Positions 59,484 to 64,000 of a stretch of DNA of 64,000 bases are shown here, piece by piece (within the stretch, counting starts at the first letter, position 1; each line of letters begins with the position of its first letter). The position numbers were made by a program, and so were the translations under genes. Origin of the DNA: a virus; IMG/VR virus record IMGVR_UViG_3300027779_000018, positions 17,952 through 81,951 of that record; one strand, 5' to 3'. Below the pieces are notes generated by a model. That model was given only the letters and a program-made list of their open reading frames with translations. It made no database searches and was not told the origin of the DNA.

Positions 59484-61232
59484 ATGGCAACAGTAATTCA
59501 AATCAAAAGAAGTACAGGTTCCAGTGCTCCTTCTACTACTAATCTTAGTGAAGGTGAATTGGCATATGTACAAGATAGATCGAATTCAGGTGCTAGTGCA
59601 AAACTTTACATTGAATCCGTAGATTCAGATAACTCTACACCCCTAATCCATGCGATTGGTGGTAAGTATTATACTGATATCTTAGGTGGTTCAAGTGCAA
59701 CTCCTGCTGACTTATTAGTCGGTAATGGTGCAACTACTGGTGGTAGTGTTAAGTTTATGGAAGATTCAGACAACGGAACTAATTTCGTTGCATTGAAATC
59801 ACCCAATACACTAGGTTCATCTTTAACATTCGAACTCCCCTCAGCTGATGGTTCTGCAAACCAAGTACTTGGTACTAGTGGTGCAGGAGTCTTAAGCTTT
59901 ATATCAACAACATCCACAGTCGCAGGTGCTTCTGACACAACTTATTCAGGCCTTGCAGATGCAGACCTAAGTGTGTATGACACTGCAACTTCTAAGTGGA
60001 TAAACAAAGCAGTATCAGGTGATGTTACTATGTCCGACCTTGGAGTATTTACTCTTGGCGCAGACGTAGCAGACGGAACTAATATTGCAGACGATTCTAT
60101 TAACTCAGAACATTATGTAGATGGTTCGATTGATCTTGCACACATGAGTGCAAATTCAGTTGACTCAGATCAGTATGTTGATGGTTCAATAGACACAGCT
60201 CACTTTGCAGCAGACGCTGTTGATGCAGCTGCCTTAGCATCCAACGCGGTAGTATTTGCTTCCGTAGACGGTGCAGCGGTAGTTAATGCAACTGAAACAG
60301 TTGCAGGCAACTCAACATCTGATGTTACATTCCCAACAACTAAAGCAGTATACGATTATGTTTCTGCAATTGATGTTGATGATGATCTAACAGTAGCAGG
60401 TGACAGTGGATCAGGTACAGTTAACTTTGACGCACAATCACTTACAATTGCTGGTACAGCAAACGAAGTTGATACAGCAATGTCAGGACAAACTCTAACA
60501 GTTGGTCTTCCTTCAAACGTAACAATTGCAAATAACTTGACAGTTTCAGGTAACTTAATATCAGACGATATTACTACAGCTACTTTGACAACTTCAGGTA
60601 ACTTGACAGTTACAGGTGACTTAGCAGTCAACGGAACTACTACTACAGTAAACTCTACTACAGTCTCTATTGCAGACCCAGTTTTTCAAATTGGTTCAGA
60701 TGCTTCAGATGACAACTTAGACCGTGGTATTAAGTTTGAATATAACGATGGAACTGCGAAAGTTGGTTTCTTCGGTATGGACGACTCAAGTGGTAAGTTC
60801 GTAGCTCTTTCTAGTGCAACAGATTCCTCTTCAGTATTCTCAGGTACAGCTATGGCTGCAACCTTTGGTGCAGTAGAAGCTTCAGGTTTAGCACTTTCAG
60901 GTTCAATTACTTCTCTAGACGGTTCAGCTCCAACAGCTGGCCAGTTAATGATTGGTACTGGTTCTGACTTTGCAGCTGGGACAGTAACAGCTGGTGAAGG
61001 TATTGATGTAACTAATGCTTCAGGTAGTATTACTATCGCAGCAGAAGATGCAACAGTGTCTAACAAAGGTATAGCTTCATTTGCAACTGCAATATTCGAT
61101 GTTACATCGGGTGCAGTGTCAATTAAAGACTCAACTGCTACAGTAAAAGGAATAGCTTCATTTGCAGCTGCTAACTTTACAGTAGCATCAGGTGCGGTCT
61201 CATTAACAGCAATAGACGGCGGTACGTTCTAA
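59484..61232 (+). CDS. tail fibre protein (582 aa)
   Basis: N-terminus MATVIQIKRSTGSSAPSTTN with LSEGELAYVQDRSNS is the fibre attachment module also starting the next gene. The middle has repeats (DSINSEHYVDGSIDLAHMSA; NSVDSDQYVDGSIDTAHFAA), then LTVTGDLAVNGTTTTVNSTT and RGIKFEYNDGTAKVGFFGMD, a known marine phage fibre domain. Ends AIDGGTF. Shine-Dalgarno TAGGAAA. Confidence 0.78.
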   Translation: MATVIQIKRSTGSSAPSTTNLSEGELAYVQDRSNSGASAKLYIESVDSDNSTPLIHAIGGKYYTDILGGSSATPADLLVGNGATTGGSVKFMEDSDNGTNFVALKSPNTLGSSLTFELPSADGSANQVLGTSGAGVLSFISTTSTVAGASDTTYSGLADADLSVYDTATSKWINKAVSGDVTMSDLGVFTLGADVADGTNIADDSINSEHYVDGSIDLAHMSANSVDSDQYVDGSIDTAHFAADAVDAAALASNAVVFASVDGAAVVNATETVAGNSTSDVTFPTTKAVYDYVSAIDVDDDLTVAGDSGSGTVNFDAQSLTIAGTANEVDTAMSGQTLTVGLPSNVTIANNLTVSGNLISDDITTATLTTSGNLTVTGDLAVNGTTTTVNSTTVSIADPVFQIGSDASDDNLDRGIKFEYNDGTAKVGFFGMDDSSGKFVALSSATDSSSVFSGTAMAATFGAVEASGLALSGSITSLDGSAPTAGQLMIGTGSDFAAGTVTAGEGIDVTNASGSITIAAEDATVSNKGIASFATAIFDVTSGAVSIKDSTATVKGIASFAAANFTVASGAVSLTAIDGGTF

Positions 61233-61247
61233 TTATAGGGGCATAAC

Positions 61248-62072
61248 ATGGCAACAGTTATTCAATTCAAAAGGTCTAGCACTCAAAATGCAGTGCCACT
61301 CACAGGTGATTTATCACTAGGTGAATTGGCAGTAAATACCTACTCAGGTAGATTTTACACCGAGAAAAATGACGGTTCAGCTGCCATAGTTGAGGTGGGG
61401 TCAAATCCATCTTCACTAACTATCAATGGAGCGGTATCTCTTCCTACAAGTGATGGAACAAATGGACAATTACTTTCTACAAACGGTTCGGGAACAGTTG
61501 GATGGGCAGATGCAGCGTCAAGCTCATTATCAACATTCATCTATACAGTTACGAGTTCAACTCAAACTGTATTCTCAGGATCGGATGACAACAGTGCAAC
61601 TTTAAGTTACACAGTTGGTTTAGAAGGTGTTTATCTAAACGGTGTTAAATTAGTAAGTGGTGACGATTATGTTACTACTTCTTCTACCGTAGTTACATTA
61701 CAGGCGAATGCCGTAGATGGAGATGTCTTACAGGTTGTAGCGCAAACTTCAGTGTCAAACTTAGTGCAAGGTAATTATACTACCTCTGCATTGACAGCGA
61801 CAACTGCAGACCAAGTGTTATCTTCGAATGGAGTCGCAAATAAAGCGATTAAATATGTCGTAATGGCAACCCATTCAAGTGGAACACACGCTGCTGAAGT
61901 ATTATTAATAAATAACGGTACAAATGCGTATTTCGTTCAATATGGTGATGCATTCTCTGCTTCCTCATTATTTACATTCAATTCGGATGTGAACAGTGGG
62001 AACATGAGATTGTTAGTTACCCCTGCGAATACAAATACAACATTTACTACCTTTCAAATTAGATTAACATAG
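61248..62072 (+). CDS. tail fibre / adhesin protein (274 aa)
   Basis: N-terminus MATVIQFKRSSTQNAVPLTG with LSLGELAVNTYSGRFY equals the attachment module of the 582-aa fibre. The middle (FIYTVTSSTQTVFSGSDDNS; GLEGVYLNGVKLVSGDDYVT) is a beta domain also found in the 737-aa fibre. The last ~95 residues (KYVVMATHSSGTHAAEVLLI; MRLLVTPANTNTTF) are shared with the next two fibre genes. Confidence 0.75.
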   Translation: MATVIQFKRSSTQNAVPLTGDLSLGELAVNTYSGRFYTEKNDGSAAIVEVGSNPSSLTINGAVSLPTSDGTNGQLLSTNGSGTVGWADAASSSLSTFIYTVTSSTQTVFSGSDDNSATLSYTVGLEGVYLNGVKLVSGDDYVTTSSTVVTLQANAVDGDVLQVVAQTSVSNLVQGNYTTSALTATTADQVLSSNGVANKAIKYVVMATHSSGTHAAEVLLINNGTNAYFVQYGDAFSASSLFTFNSDVNSGNMRLLVTPANTNTTFTTFQIRLT

Positions 62073-62084
62073 GAGAATTAACAA

Positions 62085-62495
62085 ATGGCTAAGACAAATA
62101 GTTTTAAAATAGCAGAGTTAATTCGTGGAATACAGTTTGATATCGAGAACGATGTCATTACAACTTCCAAACATATTAACTCTAAGAGTAAAAAGGTCGG
62201 AAGGCAGACTAAAACATCCGTGTCACAATTTTCTCTCGATACATTTGCGAAAGCAGATTATCGTGCAGCAAGATACATCATTGCAATGGCAGAGGGGACT
62301 AATTTCCACTCTACAGAAATAATGTTGGTACACGATGGTTCAGTTGTAACTTTAACCGCGTACGGAACATTGAAAGACGGAACACTTGCATCAATAGATG
62401 CAGATATCAGTGGTTCAAATGTTCGTTTATTGGTAACACCTGCGAGTACAGCATCTACTATCATTAAATTTGATAGGACTCTAGTTGAAGCGTAA
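62085..62495 (+). CDS. small fibre / adhesin tip protein (136 aa)
   Basis: Short N-terminal region (AKTNSFKIAELIRGIQFDIE), then almost only the C-terminal beta domain shared with its neighbours: RYIIAMAEGTNFHSTEIMLV and VRLLVTPASTASTIIKFDRT. It may be a stand-alone fibre tip. AGGAG precedes the ATG. Confidence 0.7.
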   Translation: MAKTNSFKIAELIRGIQFDIENDVITTSKHINSKSKKVGRQTKTSVSQFSLDTFAKADYRAARYIIAMAEGTNFHSTEIMLVHDGSVVTLTAYGTLKDGTLASIDADISGSNVRLLVTPASTASTIIKFDRTLVEA

Positions 62496-62518
62496 ATTAT
62501 CAGATATATTATAAATCT

Positions 62519-62547
62519 AAAGGGGACTTTCGAGTCCCCTTTTTTTT
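62519..62547 (+). terminator. strong intrinsic terminator
   Basis: AAAGGGGACT (62519-62528), tetraloop TTCG, AGTCCCCTTT (62533-62542) with eight T residues. Ends the fibre transcript before the 62566 late promoter. Confidence 0.93.
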
Positions 62548-62565
62548 ACATGAGACTCTTTAGGG

Positions 62566-62573
62566 TATAAATA
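62566..62573 (+). promoter_or_regulatory. T4-type late promoter TATAAATA
   Basis: TATAAATA exactly 5 nt (GTATT) before ATG 62579, just after the terminator. Confidence 0.78.
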
Positions 62574-62578
62574 GTATT

Positions 62579-63412
62579 ATGGCAACTCAATCAAAATTCT
62601 ATGCCGATCTAGGCATCAAATCTCTAACTCATACTGAGATTGATGGCAATCTTCAAGTTAGTGGAAACCTAACTGTAACTGGCTCACAAACGATTATTGA
62701 TTCAACAACAAGTTCAGTTGTTGATTCTATGATGGAACTAGCTAGTGGGAACACTTCTGCAGATTTAATTGACATTGGGTTCTATGGAAACTATAATGAT
62801 GGTCTGTCAGGTGAAGGTGACGTATCAGAATACACAGGTTTATTCAGGGACGCAAGTGACTCAACATGGAAGTTATTTGATGGTCTAGAAACAGAACCAA
62901 CTACAACAGTAGATTTATCGGGTGGAAACTATGCACTTGCAGATTTAACGGTTGGTGATCTAACTGCAACTACCTTGACTGCAACCAATGGACTTACAGG
63001 TTCATCTATAACTTACCCAACCAGTGATGGAACAAGTGGACAGTTTATTAAAACGAATGGTAGTGGTGGGTTATCTTTTGATGATGCAGGGGGACTTACA
63101 GAGGGAAATCTAACAACTACTGCAACCACACAAACAACTTTAGACTCATGGTCAACTTCGACATACAGAAGTTCTAAATACCAAATTCAAGCAAGTGATT
63201 CGACTTCGGGTGAATACCACGTTATCGAAATCCAAACAATACATAATGGAACTACAGCGTACCATGTTCAATATGGAGAGATGCACACAGGGTCTTCTCC
63301 ACTTGCAACATTCACTGTAGATATAAATATAGGAACATTAAGGCTCAGGGTTACTCCAGCCTCTACAAATTCTACTGTATTTAAATTTAAAAAGATCGAA
63401 CTCGTAGTTTAG
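62579..63412 (+). CDS. tail fibre / adhesin protein (277 aa)
   Basis: Starts MATQSKFYADLGIKSLTHTE, with NLTVTGSQTIIDSTTSSVVD and a beta shaft; the last ~80 residues (KYQIQASDSTSGEYHVIEIQ; LRLRVTPASTNSTVFKFKKI) repeat the C-terminal domain of the two preceding genes. No Shine-Dalgarno; late promoter 5 nt before the ATG. From 63413 to 63514 no gene; an ACTAAATA lies near 63464. Confidence 0.75.
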   Translation: MATQSKFYADLGIKSLTHTEIDGNLQVSGNLTVTGSQTIIDSTTSSVVDSMMELASGNTSADLIDIGFYGNYNDGLSGEGDVSEYTGLFRDASDSTWKLFDGLETEPTTTVDLSGGNYALADLTVGDLTATTLTATNGLTGSSITYPTSDGTSGQFIKTNGSGGLSFDDAGGLTEGNLTTTATTQTTLDSWSTSTYRSSKYQIQASDSTSGEYHVIEIQTIHNGTTAYHVQYGEMHTGSSPLATFTVDINIGTLRLRVTPASTNSTVFKFKKIELVV

Positions 63413-63514
63413 TCAAAATATTTTCAGATTCTTTATAAGAAGTGGTGTCGGGAACAACTGATATGACTAAATAATTACATAACAAATTAATTACCATTCA
63501 CAGGATATAATCAA

Positions 63515-63748
63515 ATGGCAACTCAAAACAAATTCGTAATCGAATATGGTCTTAAAGTGGGAACTTCAGATGTTATCGATAGTGCAGGAAAGTTGGCGGC
63601 GGCGGCAATCACTAACCTAGACTCCGATGATCTTTCAGAAGGTTCTACTAACCTTTATTATGCTAATTCAAAAGTTGGAACATATCTTGCAGATAGTGGT
63701 CAAGCAAAAACTATAGCTAATGCGGCTATTGATGGGGGCACAATCTAA
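63515..63748 (+). CDS. small fibre-associated protein (77 aa)
   Basis: MATQNKFVIEYGLKVGTSDV, LAAAAITNLDSDDLSEGSTN, YANSKVGTYLADSG, ending AAIDGGTI. The start resembles the 277-aa fibre and the end resembles the DGGTF proteins; it looks like a minimal fibre with both ends and little shaft. Its stop overlaps the next ATG (TAATG). Confidence 0.65.
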   Translation: MATQNKFVIEYGLKVGTSDVIDSAGKLAAAAITNLDSDDLSEGSTNLYYANSKVGTYLADSGQAKTIANAAIDGGTI

Positions 63749-64000
63749 TGGCAGGTGAAAAGAATTTTAATGTAAAGAATGGTTTATCCGTTGGTGGTGT
63801 AGAAGTAGTTGATTCATCTGCTGATCTAGTCGTAGGTGCATTTGGAACAGCTGCAAAAGAAGCAATCGATGATCAAGTTAATACCTTACTAACAGCAGGT
63901 TCAGGTGTATCATTATCTTATGATGACACTGCTGGAACACTTACAATTACAAGAGATGCGGAAACAGGTGACATATCAAGTGTTGTCGCTGGTTCGGGTC
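63748..64000 (+). CDS. tail fibre protein, 3' end cut by window
   Basis: Begins MAGEKNFNVKNGLSVGGVEV, then SSADLVVGAFGTAAKEAIDD and a beta stretch (GSGVSLSYDDTAGTLTITRD), typical of marine T4-like fibres. TAATG overlap with the preceding gene. Only the first 84 codons are visible. Confidence 0.75.
   Translation, partial: MAGEKNFNVKNGLSVGGVEVVDSSADLVVGAFGTAAKEAIDDQVNTLLTAGSGVSLSYDDTAGTLTITRDAETGDISSVVAGSG

Overview
This window is part of the genome of a T4-like tailed phage (myovirus) that infects a marine Gram-negative bacterium. The baseplate set gp4, gp54, gp26, gp48, gp53, gp27, gp5, gp25, gp6, gp7 and gp8, together with gp32, gp59, gp33-like and T4-type RNase H, makes this near certain. 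HesB/IscA, a NodU-type carbamoyltransferase, a RimK-like ligase, 2-oxoglutarate/Fe(II) oxygenases, ribosomal protein bS21 and a DUF4815 structural protein point to the marine (cyanophage/pelagiphage-like) branch. The TorF-family porin and bS21 suggest a proteobacterial host. A SAR11-type host is possible but not proven. Both ends cut through genes.

Layout. 1-5.6 kb: accessory genes on the + strand (two 2OG oxygenases, one fused to a spermidine-synthase-like domain; an outer-membrane porin; tRNA-Ala). 5.6-7.8 kb: a regulatory island with tiny minus-strand genes, divergent sigma70-type promoters, structured RNAs and four perfect DnaA boxes beside a GC-skew flip; it looks like a replication origin or a DnaA-binding control locus. 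7.9-18.4 kb: small membrane proteins, split carbamoyltransferase, HesB, nuclease, RimK-like ligase, RNase H, DUF6433 and a cupin/radical-SAM/SDR cassette. 18.4-27.3 kb: many short early-type genes behind repeated TTGACAATG-N15-TATACT promoters, then SleB-type lysin, PD-(D/E)XK exonuclease, gp33-like, gp59, gp32 and bS21. 27.3-32.4 kb: minus-strand tail genes (gp4, a 188-aa protein, gp54-like, gp26-like, a two-TM protein, tape-measure candidate). 32.5-53.6 kb: plus-strand baseplate and structural genes. 53.6-64 kb: fibres and adhesins, including two Tyr/Gln/Pro-repeat proteins, one ending in a Hint domain.

Regulation. Two promoter types are visible. Host-like promoters have TTGACA and TATAMT hexamers, usually 18 bp apart. 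T4-late-type boxes (TATAAATA and relatives) sit in front of structural and some other genes. In seven genes the late box lies exactly 5 nt before ATG with no Shine-Dalgarno, which predicts leaderless late mRNAs. The gp26 gene ends in T8 and a 62-codon -1 frame follows, a layout like the G/GT tail-chaperone frameshift of other tailed phages.

Family assignments come from reading the protein sequences against remembered families; no database search was run.
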